From assembly GCF_012933445.1 (NCBI RefSeq), contig NZ_JABBNC010000022.1, positions 95,719 through 159,718 of the forward strand: DNA of 64,000 bases, written 5' to 3'. Each line of letters opens with the position of its first letter. Position 1 is the stretch's first letter. A program made the translations under genes and the position numbers. This stretch comes from Actinoplanes sp. TBRC 11911. Its GTDB lineage: Bacteria; Actinomycetota; Actinomycetes; Mycobacteriales; Micromonosporaceae. The notes beneath the pieces are model-generated. The model worked only from the letters and a program-made list of their open reading frames with translations, was not told the origin of the DNA and did no database searches. Below are positions 18,059 to 26,829 of the stretch, in pieces.

Positions 18059-18954
18059 CAGTTCTCCTGACCGAACGCGCGGGTGCCGACCAGGCGCAGG
18101 AAGCCGAACGAGATCGCGAAGGTCGCCACCGCGATGATCACCGAGGTGGCCGCCGCCGAGTAGATGTCGTTGCGGGTGAACGCGTCCCGGTAGACCTTCA
18201 TCAGCGGCGTCCAGGTGGTGGAGATGGTGTTGCTCAGCGGCCGCAGCGTCATCGGCTCGGCGAAGACCTGCAGCGTGGCGATGAGCGAGAAGACGAACGT
18301 CATGATCAGCGACGGCGTGATGATCGGGATCTTGATGCGCCACGCGATCTGGACGTCCGAGGCGCCGTCCAGCCGGGACGCCTCGACCATCTCGGTCGGG
18401 ATGGCCCGCAGCGCCGTGTAGAGCACGATCATGTTGAAGCCGGTGCCGCCCCAGATCGCGATGTTGGCGACCGCGTAGAGCACCCAGGACGAGGACAGGG
18501 CGTCCGGCGGCTGGATGCCCGCGCCCTGCAGCGCGTCCACGATCGGGCTCACCCGCGGCAGGTACAGAAAGCCCCACAGCAGCGAGGCGATCACGGCCGG
18601 GATGGCGTACGGGAGGAAGATCGACGTCCGCGCGAAGGTGCCGACCCGGGTGCGCCCGGCGTCCAGCAGCAACGCCATCAGCAGCGCCAGGCCGAGCATG
18701 ACCGGCACGACCACCAGCCCGTACGCCCCGACGCGCACCACGCTGGGCAGGAACTCGGCGTCGGACAGTGAGCGGGTGTAGTTGCCGAGCCCGGCCCACA
18801 CCTCGGTGCGCGCGCCCCGGCCCAGCCCGAGACCGCTCACCTTGACCCGGCGCAGGCTCAGGTAGATCGAGTAGCCGATCGGTGCCGCCAGGAACGCCGC
18901 GAACAGCACCAGGGCCGGGGCCAGGAACGCATAGGGTACGCCGGTACGCCGCAT
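18058..18954 (-). CDS. CUT1 sugar ABC transporter permease (MalF/GanP type)
   Basis: A 298-residue inner-membrane protein with about six helices. Its EAA loop near 205 reads EASRLDGASDVQIAWRIKIP. The ATG at 18954 lies two bases after the stop of the binding-protein gene, and its own stop overlaps the next permease start, so the three genes are tightly coupled. Upstream in-frame sequence belongs to the binding-protein gene's shadow. It pairs with the MalG-type subunit for oligosaccharide import. Confidence 0.9.
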   Translation of the reverse strand: MRRTGVPYAFLAPALVLFAAFLAAPIGYSIYLSLRRVKVSGLGLGRGARTEVWAGLGNYTRSLSDAEFLPSVVRVGAYGLVVVPVMLGLALLMALLLDAGRTRVGTFARTSIFLPYAIPAVIASLLWGFLYLPRVSPIVDALQGAGIQPPDALSSSWVLYAVANIAIWGGTGFNMIVLYTALRAIPTEMVEASRLDGASDVQIAWRIKIPIITPSLIMTFVFSLIATLQVFAEPMTLRPLSNTISTTWTPLMKVYRDAFTRNDIYSAAATSVIIAVATFAISFGFLRLVGTRAFGQEN

Positions 18955-18956
18955 GA

Positions 18957-20249
18957 TCAGCCCGCGATCTTGAAGCCGGCGTTCTTCATGTCGTCGACCG
19001 TGGCCTTCTGCATGGTGGCGAGCGCGTCCGGGAAGCCCTTCTTGGCCTCCGCCGCCTTGGCGAACGCGTCGTTGTACGAGCTGTAGGTGACGTTGACGTT
19101 CGGACCGTACGTGAACGGGTTGGTGATCTTCCCGGCCTCGGCGGCGATCGTGTAGTAGTCCGGCTGGTTCGCGAAGAACGCGGGCGGCGACGTCAACGCG
19201 ACGCTGGTCGCGTCGTTGGCGGCGGGGTAGACGTTGGCGTCGGTGGCCAAAGCCTTGAGCGCGGCCGGATCGGTGTTCAGCCACGCGACGAACGACGCGG
19301 CCTGCGTCTTGTGCTTGCTCTGCGAGGTCACGCTGGTGGCCGACCCGCCCCAGTTGCCGTTGGCCGGCTGCGCCGGGTCCCATTGCGGGAGCTGCGCGAC
19401 CTTCCACTTGCCCTTGGTCTTGGCGGCGTTGCCTTCCAGTACGCCCGGACCCCACACCGCGCCGAGCCAGCCGGCCTGGGTGCCGTCGTTGAGCGCGGCG
19501 TTCCACTCCGGCGTGTACATCGGCTTGTTGTCGATCACGCCGGCCTGTACCAGGCCACCCCAGTAGGAGGCGACCTTCTGGGTGGCGGCACCGTCGATCG
19601 CCACCGACCAGGTGTCACCCTGGATGCCCCACCAGGACGCGCCGGCCTGCTGGGCGAGCCCGGCGAACCAGCCCGGGTCGTTGGAGGAGAAGGTGCCGAG
19701 GTACTGCTTCGGGTTCGCCTGGTGGATCTTGCGGGCCGCCGCGGCGTAGTCGTCCCAGGTGGCCGGCGCCTTGAGGCCGAGCTTGTCGAAGACGTCGGAG
19801 CGGTAGAAGAACATCATCGGGCCGGAGTCCTGCGGCACGCCGTACACCGACTCGGACCCGAGCGTGACCGCGTTCCACACTGAGTCGGGGAACTTGGCCT
19901 TCAGGCCGCCGGCCTCCTTCGCGATGTCCGCGAGGGCGTTCGCCGAGACCAGCGTGGGCAGCTTCTGATATTCGGCCTGCATCACGTCCGGTGCGCCGCT
20001 GCCCGCCTTGATCGCGGTGAGCAGCTTGGTGACCGCCGGGTCGCCGCCGTCCTGCTTGTTGACCGTCACGTGGATGTCGGGGTGCGCGGCGTTCCAGCCC
20101 TCGACGACCTTGTCCATGTTGGGCGCCCAGCTCCAGTAGGTCAGCTCGACCTTCTCGCCGGGTTTCGCGGCCTGGTCGTCGCTGTCGCCGCCGTTGCTGC
20201 AGCTCGCTATCAGAAGCGCCGCGGCAAGCAGCACGAGAGTCTTCTTCAT
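18957..20249 (-). CDS. Extracellular sugar-binding lipoprotein (family 1 SBP)
   Basis: A 430-residue solute-binding protein tethered to the membrane. The signal peptide ends in the lipobox LIAS-C, with Cys17 as the lipidation site. The mature part has the usual CUT1 order: ELTYWSWAPN opening strand, WNAAHPDIHVTVN, then LTAIKAGSGAPDVMQAEYQKL. A GAGGAGC ribosome binding site precedes the ATG. It is the first gene of the operon whose promoter overlaps the operator at 20285-20300. Substrate, from context: beta-1,4-galacto-oligosaccharides released by the secreted GH53. Confidence 0.92.
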   Translation of the reverse strand: MKKTLVLLAAALLIASCSNGGDSDDQAAKPGEKVELTYWSWAPNMDKVVEGWNAAHPDIHVTVNKQDGGDPAVTKLLTAIKAGSGAPDVMQAEYQKLPTLVSANALADIAKEAGGLKAKFPDSVWNAVTLGSESVYGVPQDSGPMMFFYRSDVFDKLGLKAPATWDDYAAAARKIHQANPKQYLGTFSSNDPGWFAGLAQQAGASWWGIQGDTWSVAIDGAATQKVASYWGGLVQAGVIDNKPMYTPEWNAALNDGTQAGWLGAVWGPGVLEGNAAKTKGKWKVAQLPQWDPAQPANGNWGGSATSVTSQSKHKTQAASFVAWLNTDPAALKALATDANVYPAANDATSVALTSPPAFFANQPDYYTIAAEAGKITNPFTYGPNVNVTYSSYNDAFAKAAEAKKGFPDALATMQKATVDDMKNAGFKIAG

Positions 20250-20284
20250 CGAAAGCTCCTCGATCGATGGGGGTCGAACAGGGC

Positions 20285-20300
20285 CTGTGACCGGTTACAG
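20285..20300. promoter_or_regulatory. LacI-type operator 1 (galactan locus)
   Basis: CTGTGACCGGTTACAG is a 16-bp near-perfect palindrome centred on CCGG. It overlaps the -10 region of the minus-strand transporter operon. An identical copy lies 90 bp away, so one repressor may bind both sites and loop the DNA between them. Confidence 0.8.
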
Positions 20301-20325
20301 TGAGCCTCGCCATCGTGAATGTCAA
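20297..20325 (-). promoter_or_regulatory. Promoter of the binding protein-permease-LacI operon
   Basis: On the minus strand a perfect TTGACA (20325-20320) is followed after 17-18 bp by a weak -10 (CACTGT/ACTGTA, about 20302-20297). This -10 overlaps the operator palindrome, so a bound LacI protein would block polymerase directly. Confidence 0.55.
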
Positions 20326-20374
20326 GGGATTGCTTCCATGCGGTTAAAGGGCGGTATCGTGCGTGCCTGGTGGG

Positions 20375-20390
20375 CTGTGACCGGTTACAG
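20375..20390. promoter_or_regulatory. LacI-type operator 2 (galactan locus)
   Basis: An identical second copy of CTGTGACCGGTTACAG lies 27 bp before the beta-galactosidase GTG, downstream of a weak plus-strand promoter candidate (TTGCTT at 20330 and TATCGT at 20355). Bound repressor here would act as a roadblock. Its location supports the start at 20418, because longer frames would put the operator inside the coding region. Confidence 0.8.
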
Positions 20391-20417
20391 TCCTCGTTCA
20401 TCCATCGAGGAGCGCCC

Positions 20418-22637
20418 GTGACCGCACTCGTCGTCCGGCATCAACCCTGGACGTCGGAGCCGCGCCGCCCACCGATGAGCAACGAGGTGGACGCGCGGCC
20501 CGGTCTGTCGCTGACCAGCCGCTACCTGACGCGCGACGGGCACCCGGTCATCCCGGTCTCCGGCGAGATCCACTACAGCCGGGTGCCACGCCATCGCTGG
20601 GTCTCCCGGCTGCGGCAGATGCGCTCCGGCGGGGTCACGGTCATTTCCGCGTACGCCTTCTGGCTGCACCACGTCCCGGAACGTGGCCGGCCGCGCTTCG
20701 ACGGGAATCGCGACGTGGGCGCGTTTCTGGACGCGTGTGCGGCCGAAGGGTTCGACGTGGTGCTGCGCATCGGTCCGTGGTGTCACGGCGAGACCCGCAA
20801 TGGCGGCTTCCCGGATTGGGTTCAGGATTCCCCGGTACGCCACCGGACCGATGACCCGGCCTATCTGGCACTCGTCTCGGAATGGTTTTCGCAGCTCGCC
20901 GCGCAGGTTGCCGGGCGGTCGTTAGCAGGGCTGCAATTGGAGAACGAGCTCTACGATCAGCCGGGGCATCTGCTGACGTTGAAGCGGCTCGCCCGGGCGG
21001 CGGGATTATCGGCTCCACTGTGGACGGCGACGGCCTGGGGCGGGGCCGAGCTTCCGGCGGAGGAAGTGTTTCCGCTTTACGGCGGGTACGGCGACGGATT
21101 CTGGGTCGACGCGGACGCGCCCTGGGATCCGACGTTCCGCGAGCATTATTTCTTCTCGCACGTCTGGGACGACCCGGGCATCGGAGCCGATCTGCGGCGG
21201 TCGAATCCGGCGCGGCCGGCCCGGTCGCCGTCGCCGCTCTTTCCGCCCGCCACCTGCGAACTCGGCGGCGGCATGGCGACCGCGTACCACCGGCGACCGC
21301 GGCCTTCGGCGCTCGACGTGGCGGCCATCGCGCACGGCAAAATCGGCAACGGGTCGGCCTGGCAGGGCTATTACATGTACGCCGGGGGCACGAACCCGCC
21401 GGGCACGCAGGAATCGCACGCCTCCGGCTATCCGAACGACATGACACCGCTCGGCTATGACTTCCACGCCCCGATCGGGGAGGCCGGACTGCTGAGCGGG
21501 TCGCACGCGCTGTTACGTCAGCAGCATGCGTTCCTGGCCGCTTTCGGTCCGGCGCTGGCCGAGATGCCGTCGAGCCTGCCCGACCTACGCCCGTCCGGTG
21601 TGGAGGATGTCCGGACGCTGCGCTATGCGTTACGCAGCAATGGCGACAGCGGATTCCTGTTCATCTCCTGGCATCAGCCACACGTCCCGCTGCCGGACTA
21701 TGCAGAAGCCCAATTTGCCGTACGCCTCGACGACCGTTCCGTCGTTCTGCCCGCCTCGCCGATGACGATTCCGGCGGGGACGCTCGCGCGGTGGCCGCTG
21801 GGGTGGGACGCGGGAGGCGTGCGCCTCGACTGGGTGACCGCGTCGGCGTTGACGGTGCTGCCGGGCGCCCGCACGACGCTGGTGTGCGTGGAGTCGGCGG
21901 GGATCCCGGTGTCGTATTCGGTCGGCGGGGTGGTGCACGAGGTCGAGGCGTCGACGGTCCCGGTGCGGGTGTCGGCGGACGCGGATCTGCTGGTCCTGCC
22001 GGCGTCGGTGGCGGATGCGGTGTGGGTCGACGTGGACCGCAGGCGGCTCTTTCTGTCGGCCGACGAGCTGACGTGGGACCCGGACGGGGTGGTGACGGCC
22101 CGGACGTCGTCGGCATATCCGGAGGTGCGGGTCTACGCCGCCGGCGGGTTCGTCGAGGTCCCGATGCGCCGCGCGGCCCCCTCGCTGGGGGCGGTCGCGG
22201 ACGGGCGCGCCACCCTCGTGCGTCGTGCGGGTGGGGCGGTGCCGGTGGCGTACGGGAAATTTGACGGGCGGCAGTCGGCGCCCTCCGCGGCCGTCTTCGA
22301 GGAGCTCGCGGCGGTTTTCTCGCTCTCGCTGCCGCGGCTGCCCGACGATCTGGACGGATTTATCCGGATATCGTGGGCGGGGGATGTCGCGCAGCTGCGG
22401 GTCGACGGGCGCACGGTGACCGACCGGTTCTGGGATGGCTCGGACTGGGTGGTCAGCCTGCGCGACGCCGGCTACGCGCCCGGCTCGTCGCTCACGCTGC
22501 ACGTGCTGCCGCTGGCCGCCGGCTCTCCGGTGTGGCTGCCCGAGGACGCCCGCGACCGCCTCCTCGGCAGCCTCGGCGAGCTCCTCGCCGTCGACGCGAT
22601 CGAGCTGCTGGGTCTCGCCTCGTGGCCGGAGGCATAG
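20418..22637 (+). CDS. Beta-galactosidase (GH35)
   Basis: A 739-residue glycosidase without a signal peptide, so probably cytoplasmic, hydrolysing imported galacto-oligosaccharides to galactose. The N-terminal GH35 barrel is recognisable from PVIPVSGEIHYSRVPRHRW, then FDGNRDVGAFLDACAAEGFD and LRIGPWCHGETRNGGFPDW. The likely acid/base Glu is in GLQLENELYD. Later all-beta domains follow (WLPEDARDRLLG near the C-terminus). GTG at 20418 follows GAGGAG; the in-frame ATG at 20319 is unlikely because it precedes operator 2. It is divergent from the transporter operon and shares its operators. It may be a GH35 counterpart of the GH42 enzyme found in Bacillus gan clusters. Confidence 0.88.
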   Translation: MTALVVRHQPWTSEPRRPPMSNEVDARPGLSLTSRYLTRDGHPVIPVSGEIHYSRVPRHRWVSRLRQMRSGGVTVISAYAFWLHHVPERGRPRFDGNRDVGAFLDACAAEGFDVVLRIGPWCHGETRNGGFPDWVQDSPVRHRTDDPAYLALVSEWFSQLAAQVAGRSLAGLQLENELYDQPGHLLTLKRLARAAGLSAPLWTATAWGGAELPAEEVFPLYGGYGDGFWVDADAPWDPTFREHYFFSHVWDDPGIGADLRRSNPARPARSPSPLFPPATCELGGGMATAYHRRPRPSALDVAAIAHGKIGNGSAWQGYYMYAGGTNPPGTQESHASGYPNDMTPLGYDFHAPIGEAGLLSGSHALLRQQHAFLAAFGPALAEMPSSLPDLRPSGVEDVRTLRYALRSNGDSGFLFISWHQPHVPLPDYAEAQFAVRLDDRSVVLPASPMTIPAGTLARWPLGWDAGGVRLDWVTASALTVLPGARTTLVCVESAGIPVSYSVGGVVHEVEASTVPVRVSADADLLVLPASVADAVWVDVDRRRLFLSADELTWDPDGVVTARTSSAYPEVRVYAAGGFVEVPMRRAAPSLGAVADGRATLVRRAGGAVPVAYGKFDGRQSAPSAAVFEELAAVFSLSLPRLPDDLDGFIRISWAGDVAQLRVDGRTVTDRFWDGSDWVVSLRDAGYAPGSSLTLHVLPLAAGSPVWLPEDARDRLLGSLGELLAVDAIELLGLASWPEA

Positions 22638-22902
22638 CCCCCCACCTGCCGGGCGACCCGCAAGACGTTATCGGTGCGGCCGAGTTCAGCGGCGTGAGTC
22701 CGGCCTCAGTCTTTGTACCTGCCGGGCACGAATTTGTACTGTTCCGATCGTGGCGAGGCCGACGAAATTTGATCCGGATCTGACGGCTCGCTGCGTCTCG
22801 GGAGTGTGATCGGCGCCCCTTTCCTCCGCCCTTGTTCCGCCTCCTCCGGGCCCCGGGTCGGTCTCAATTCTGTACTCCCCGTTCCAGAAAGGTTCTGCCC
22901 CC

Positions 22903-24099
22903 ATGCCTCTCGCGCTTCTGGCTCTCGCGATAGGAGCTTTCGGGATCGGGACGACCGAGTTCGTGGTCACGGGCCTGCTGCCCGACGTATCGCAGGACCT
23001 CGGCGTCTCCATTCCCACGGGCGGACTGCTCGTCACCGGATACGCGCTCGGCGTGATGTTCGGTGCGCCGCTGATGACCGTGCTCGGCACCAAGGTCTCC
23101 CGTAAACGGATGCTGACGCTGCTGATGGGCATCTTCATCGTCGGCAACCTGGTCTCCGCGTTCGCGCCGTCGTTCGCCGTGCTGCTGATCGGGCGGGTGG
23201 TCACCTCGCTCGCCCACGGCGCCTTCTTCGGCATCGGCTCGGTGGTCGCGGCCGACCTGGTCGCGCCGAACAAGAAGGCCGGCGCCATCGCGATGATGTT
23301 CACCGGTCTCACCGCCGCGAACATCGTCGGTGTCCCGCTGGGCACGCTGGTCGGACAGTCCGCGGGCTGGCGGGTGACCTTCGGCATCATCGCCGCGATC
23401 GGCGTCGTCGGCCTCGCGGGCGTCGCCCGGCTCGTGCCCGAGGTGTCCCGCCCGGCGAACGTGCACCTGCGGCACGAGGTGGCCGCCTTCAAGAACGCGC
23501 AGGTCCTGCTGGCCATGGGGATGACCGTGTTCGGGTTCGGCGGCGTGTTCGCGGCGATCACCTACATCGCGCCGATGATGACCCACGTCGCCGGCTACTC
23601 GGCGGGGTCGGTCACCTGGCTGCTGGTCCTGCTCGGCGCCGGGATGGTCGTCGGCAACCTGCTCGGCGGCAAGTTCGCCGACCGCGCGCTGATGCCGATG
23701 CTGTTCACCTCGCTGGGCGCCCTCGTCATCGTCCTGGCCCTGTTCACCGTCACCGCCCACCACAAGGCCGAGGCGGCGGTGACCATCGTCCTGATCGGAG
23801 CGCTCGGCTTCGCCACCGTCCCGCCCCTGCAGAAACAGGTCCTCGATCGGGCGCACTCGGCCCCGACGCTGGCCTCGGCGGTGAACGTCGGCGCCTTCAA
23901 CCTGGGCAACGCCCTTGCCGCGTGGCTCGGCGGGCTCACCATCTCGGCCGGACTCGGCTACACCGCCCCGAGCTGGGTCGGCGCCATCATGGCCGGGATC
24001 GCCGTGCTGCTCGCCGTGGCGTCCGCGGTGCTGGAACGCGCCAAACGGTCGCCGGGTGCCGCCGCGATCCCGCCGGCGGTCGCCGTCAGCGCCGACTGA
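22903..24099 (+). CDS. MFS transporter, DHA1/AraJ-like
   Basis: A 398-residue twelve-helix major facilitator. Helix 1 has the GAFGIGTTEFVVTGLLPDVS signature of the arabinose-efflux/chloramphenicol-resistance branch, and the A motif reads LGTKVSRKRML. CAGAAAGG lies 10 bp before the ATG. Five 27-bp direct repeats begin at its stop codon, followed by a GlcG/HbpS-like gene on the same strand. The 265-bp gap upstream (22638-22902) holds no gene that I can see. Efflux of a small molecule or sugar is likely; the substrate is unknown. Confidence 0.88.
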   Translation: MPLALLALAIGAFGIGTTEFVVTGLLPDVSQDLGVSIPTGGLLVTGYALGVMFGAPLMTVLGTKVSRKRMLTLLMGIFIVGNLVSAFAPSFAVLLIGRVVTSLAHGAFFGIGSVVAADLVAPNKKAGAIAMMFTGLTAANIVGVPLGTLVGQSAGWRVTFGIIAAIGVVGLAGVARLVPEVSRPANVHLRHEVAAFKNAQVLLAMGMTVFGFGGVFAAITYIAPMMTHVAGYSAGSVTWLLVLLGAGMVVGNLLGGKFADRALMPMLFTSLGALVIVLALFTVTAHHKAEAAVTIVLIGALGFATVPPLQKQVLDRAHSAPTLASAVNVGAFNLGNALAAWLGGLTISAGLGYTAPSWVGAIMAGIAVLLAVASAVLERAKRSPGAAAIPPAVAVSAD

Positions 24100-24229
24100 G
24101 CACTCTTTCGCGACCCGCCACGTGCGGCACTCTTTCGCGACCCGCCACGTGCGGCACTCTTTCGCGACCCGCCACGTGCGGCACTCTTTCGCGATTCGCC
24201 ACGTGCAGCACTCTTTCGCGACCCGCCCC
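24100..24229 (+). repeat. 27-bp direct repeats between MFS and HbpS-like genes
   Basis: Five contiguous copies of a 27-bp unit begin one base after the MFS stop codon: 24100, 24127, 24154, 24181 and 24208. The first three are identical, the fourth differs at three bases and the fifth is partial. Each unit includes CCACGTG, an imperfect palindrome, and GCACTCTTTCGCGA. The array fills most of the 160-bp gap inside a putative operon. Confidence 0.9.
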
Positions 24230-24259
24230 GTCACCACGCACCGACCAAGGAGAACCATC

Positions 24260-24679
24260 GTGAGCACCATCGCCGTCGCGCCCTTGAGCACCGCGGAAGC
24301 CGAGTCCCTCATCGCCGGGGCGACCCGTGCCGCCGCGGCCGCCGAGGTCCCGGTCAGCGTCGCCGTCCTGGACGTCAGCGGCCAGCTGCTGGCGTTCCGG
24401 CGCGACGACCAGGCCCGGCTGATCTCGGGGGAGACCAGCCGGGCCAAGGCCTACACGTCACTGCAGCTGAACGCGCCGACCGCCGACCTCGCCGAGGCGG
24501 TGCAGCCGGGGGGTCCGCTGCACTCGCTGCCCACCGCGCTGGACCGGCCGTTGCTGTTCGTCGGCGGCGGCCTGCCTGTGCACCGCGACGGCCAGCTCAT
24601 CGGCGCGATCGGGGTCGGCGGCGGCACCCCGGACCAGGATCATTCCTTCGCCACCGCGGCGATCGCGGCGCGCGGATGA
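24260..24679 (+). CDS. HbpS/GlcG-family (DUF336) heme-binding-type protein
   Basis: A 139-residue protein of the GlcG/HbpS fold. Landmarks: SVAVLDVSGQLLAFRRDDQA, then SRAKAYTSLQLNAPT and the glycine-rich LIGAIGVGGGTPDQDHSFAT close to the C-terminus. Members bind heme or act as small-molecule chaperones; some are linked to redox sensing. GTG at 24260 follows AAGGAG; the frame upstream reads through the 27-bp repeats and is rejected. It lacks a signal peptide, so it is probably cytoplasmic. Ligand unknown; a link with the upstream MFS transporter is only inferred from order. Confidence 0.85.
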   Translation: MSTIAVAPLSTAEAESLIAGATRAAAAAEVPVSVAVLDVSGQLLAFRRDDQARLISGETSRAKAYTSLQLNAPTADLAEAVQPGGPLHSLPTALDRPLLFVGGGLPVHRDGQLIGAIGVGGGTPDQDHSFATAAIAARG

Positions 24680-24760
24680 GGGTGCGCGGCTGAGAGGCGC
24701 GCGGTTGCGGGAGACGCGGTTCAACGGCGTGCTCCGAAGCCGCGCGCCGAAGCCGCGCCT

Positions 24761-25609
24761 CTAGGCGGCGAGGGCTTGCAGGCGCCGCAACCGGTCGGCC
24801 GTGTCGGAGCCGGGGGCGGCGCTCTGGAACGTGAAGTGCTGGCAGGGCTCGCCCGCGACCTCGAAGCTCTCGCCGACCAGCGTCAGCCGGCCGACCCGCG
24901 GATGGTTGTACTCGTGCACGCCGTACGCCCAGGCGCCGACCGGGTGCGCGGCCCACATGCGTACGAAATCGGGGCTCTTGATGCTCAGCTCACCGACCAG
25001 CTCGGCCAGCCGCGGGTCGTCCGGGTCGGTGACCGTCGCCACGCGCAGGGTCGCGGCATAGTTGCGGGCCTCGGCCTCCCAGTCGACGAACAGGTCGCGG
25101 ACGTCCGGCTCAAGGAACATGCGCAGCACCAAGTTGACCGGCCGGCCGGACGGCAGCCCGAACAGCGCGTAGGCGAGCCGGTTGCCGGCCAGCAGATCCA
25201 TGTAGCGCCCGGCGATCAGGGCCACCTTGTCGGTGGTGTCCTCGGCCAGCGCGACCAGCGAGTCGCGCACCGTCTCCGGCTCGGTGCGCCGGACCAGTGG
25301 CGTCGGCCAGGCCAGGCGGGCCAGATGCCGCCGGTCGGTCTCGTCCAGGCGCAGCGCGCCGGCGATCGCCTCCAGGACCGCGTCCGAGGCCTGCCGGCTC
25401 TCGCCCTGCTCCAGCCGGGTGTAGGTCTTCACGCTCACCCCGGCGAGCTGCGCCACCTCCTCGCGGCGCAGGCCGGGCACCCGGCGTTCCTTGCCGTACG
25501 TGGTCACGCCGGTCTCCTGCGGGGTCAGCGCGGCCCGTCGTGCGCGTAGAAAGTCCGCTAAGTCGTTCTTGTGCTGTTCCGACACGGAGCCATTGTGTCT
25601 CGTGATCAC
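24761..25609 (-). CDS. XRE-family regulator with MmyB-like ligand-binding domain
   Basis: A 282-residue regulator. Residues about 15-85 form a Cro/C1-type HTH (DFLRARRAALTPQETG, VPGLRREEVAQLAGVSVKTY and TRLEQGESRQASDAV). Residues about 105-270 match the MmyB-like domain, including DLLAGNRLAYALFG and NHPRVGRLTLVGESFEVAGEP. Such regulators usually sit beside, and control, a short-chain oxidoreductase; here the divergent gene at 25724 is exactly that. The start is GTG at 25609, with GTG at 25585 as an alternative; neither has a clear ribosome binding site. Confidence 0.9.
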   Translation of the reverse strand: MITRHNGSVSEQHKNDLADFLRARRAALTPQETGVTTYGKERRVPGLRREEVAQLAGVSVKTYTRLEQGESRQASDAVLEAIAGALRLDETDRRHLARLAWPTPLVRRTEPETVRDSLVALAEDTTDKVALIAGRYMDLLAGNRLAYALFGLPSGRPVNLVLRMFLEPDVRDLFVDWEAEARNYAATLRVATVTDPDDPRLAELVGELSIKSPDFVRMWAAHPVGAWAYGVHEYNHPRVGRLTLVGESFEVAGEPCQHFTFQSAAPGSDTADRLRRLQALAA

Positions 25610-25723
25610 CGGCCCTGCCAGCCCACGCCGCGGGTACCCAGACCGGGGGAGTGGCAGGTCGATTCGCCCGGCGACAGTCTCGGTGCGTACTTCCCTTGAG
25701 CACTTGTCCCGAGAGGCGAACTG

Positions 25724-26383
25724 ATGTCAAACGTTGTTGTCTTCGGCTACTCCGGCTTCGGCGGCGGACATATCACCGAGGAGCTGCTGGCGCGCGGCCA
25801 CCGCGTGACCGGGGTTGCCCGGACGGCCACCACCGACGCCCGGCCGAACCTCACCACGCACGCGGGTTCGGTGCACGACGCCGCCTTCGTCGAGCGGATC
25901 ACCCAGGACGCGGATGTGATCGTCGTCGCGCTGCCCGGGGCGCCGGACGGGCAGCCGGAGCTGGCGAGCGCGCTGCCCGCCCTGCTCGAGGCGGCCGCCC
26001 GCGCGGGTGCCCGGCTCGGCGTGGTCGGCGGCGGCGCGACCCTGCTGGCCTACGAAGGCGGCCCGGTCGTCCGCGACCTGCCCACGTTCCCGCCCGAGTA
26101 CACCACCGAGGCGGACGCGCACCTGCGTGCCCTGGAGCTGCTGCGCGGCTACGACGGGGTCGCCGACTGGTTCTACTTCGCTCCGCCGGTGGGGTACGGG
26201 CCGTGGAACGCGGGGACGCGCACCGGGAACTACCGGCTCGGCGAGGAAGTGCTGATCAAGGTGCCGGGGACGGCGCGCGAGGGGTTCGACTCGAGCATCT
26301 CCGGCCCCGACTTCGCGGCCGGGTTCGCCGACGAGATCGACAACCCGAAGCACCACCGGGGTCAGCTGACGATCGGGTACTAG
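25724..26383 (+). CDS. NAD(P)-dependent oxidoreductase (NmrA/atypical SDR type)
   Basis: A 219-residue Rossmann-fold protein. The nucleotide-binding strand is VVVFGYSGFGGGHITEELLA (residues 4-23), followed by GHRVTGVAR. ADVIVVALPG and GVVGGGATLLA mark later strands. It belongs to the NAD(P)H-binding/NmrA-like atypical SDRs and lacks the classical YxxxK pair, so it may be a redox sensor or reductase. Divergent from the XRE/MmyB regulator by 114 bp, and followed by a good terminator. Confidence 0.87.
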   Translation: MSNVVVFGYSGFGGGHITEELLARGHRVTGVARTATTDARPNLTTHAGSVHDAAFVERITQDADVIVVALPGAPDGQPELASALPALLEAAARAGARLGVVGGGATLLAYEGGPVVRDLPTFPPEYTTEADAHLRALELLRGYDGVADWFYFAPPVGYGPWNAGTRTGNYRLGEEVLIKVPGTAREGFDSSISGPDFAAGFADEIDNPKHHRGQLTIGY

Positions 26384-26416
26384 ACGAGCGCTGCCGCCGC
26401 CCTGATGGGGCAAGCT

Positions 26417-26452
26417 GAGACCGCCGCGGCCGCCCGGTCGCGCGGCGGTCTC
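26417..26452 (+). terminator. Terminator hairpin after the oxidoreductase gene
   Basis: A perfect 12-bp stem (GAGACCGCCGCG with CGCGGCGGTCTC) and a 12-nt loop, 33 bp downstream of the stop codon. It also forms the left boundary of the repeat-rich block that follows. Confidence 0.75.
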
Positions 26453-26482
26453 GGTGGCGGGGCGGGCGTCCTCGCTCCGTGT

Positions 26483-26818
26483 AACTGCCCAGCTGGTTCC
26501 GCCGGCCCGTGGTCCCCGTGCGAGGCGGCGTCGCCAGGCCCGGCCAGGTCCCAGCTCCCCACAGTGGGCGCCCCACCCGGGTGTGGGGAGTCGCGACGGC
26601 GGGGAGGCTGTGGTTCCCCACGCCGCGCCAGCCTCACCCGCGTGTGGGGAGTCGCGACGGCGGGGAGGCTGTGGTTCCCCACACCGCGGCCACCCACAGC
26701 CGGTGTGGGCACCTGTAACGGCCGGAACATCCCAGCTCCCCACAGCGACGGCCCTCTGGTCCGCCACGGAAGGCCAACGCCTCGGAGGGTGAGCGGCGCG
26801 AGAACCAGCTGAACAGTT
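26483..26818. mobile_element. MITE-like module 1 with 17-bp terminal inverted repeats
   Basis: A 336-bp non-coding module. The left end is AACTGCCCAGCTGGTTC (26483-26499); the right end is GAACCAGCTGAACAGTT (26802-26818), its inverted complement with two mismatches. The interior carries degenerate copies of the tgtgggga stem-loop unit. The left flank (about 110 bp, including the ctccccacagtgg phrase) matches the corresponding part of module 2. There is no open gene and no transposase. It is separated by 11 bp from module 2. The name MITE is by analogy; no target-site duplication is established. Confidence 0.6.
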
Positions 26819-26829
26819 CCGCTCTGTGT

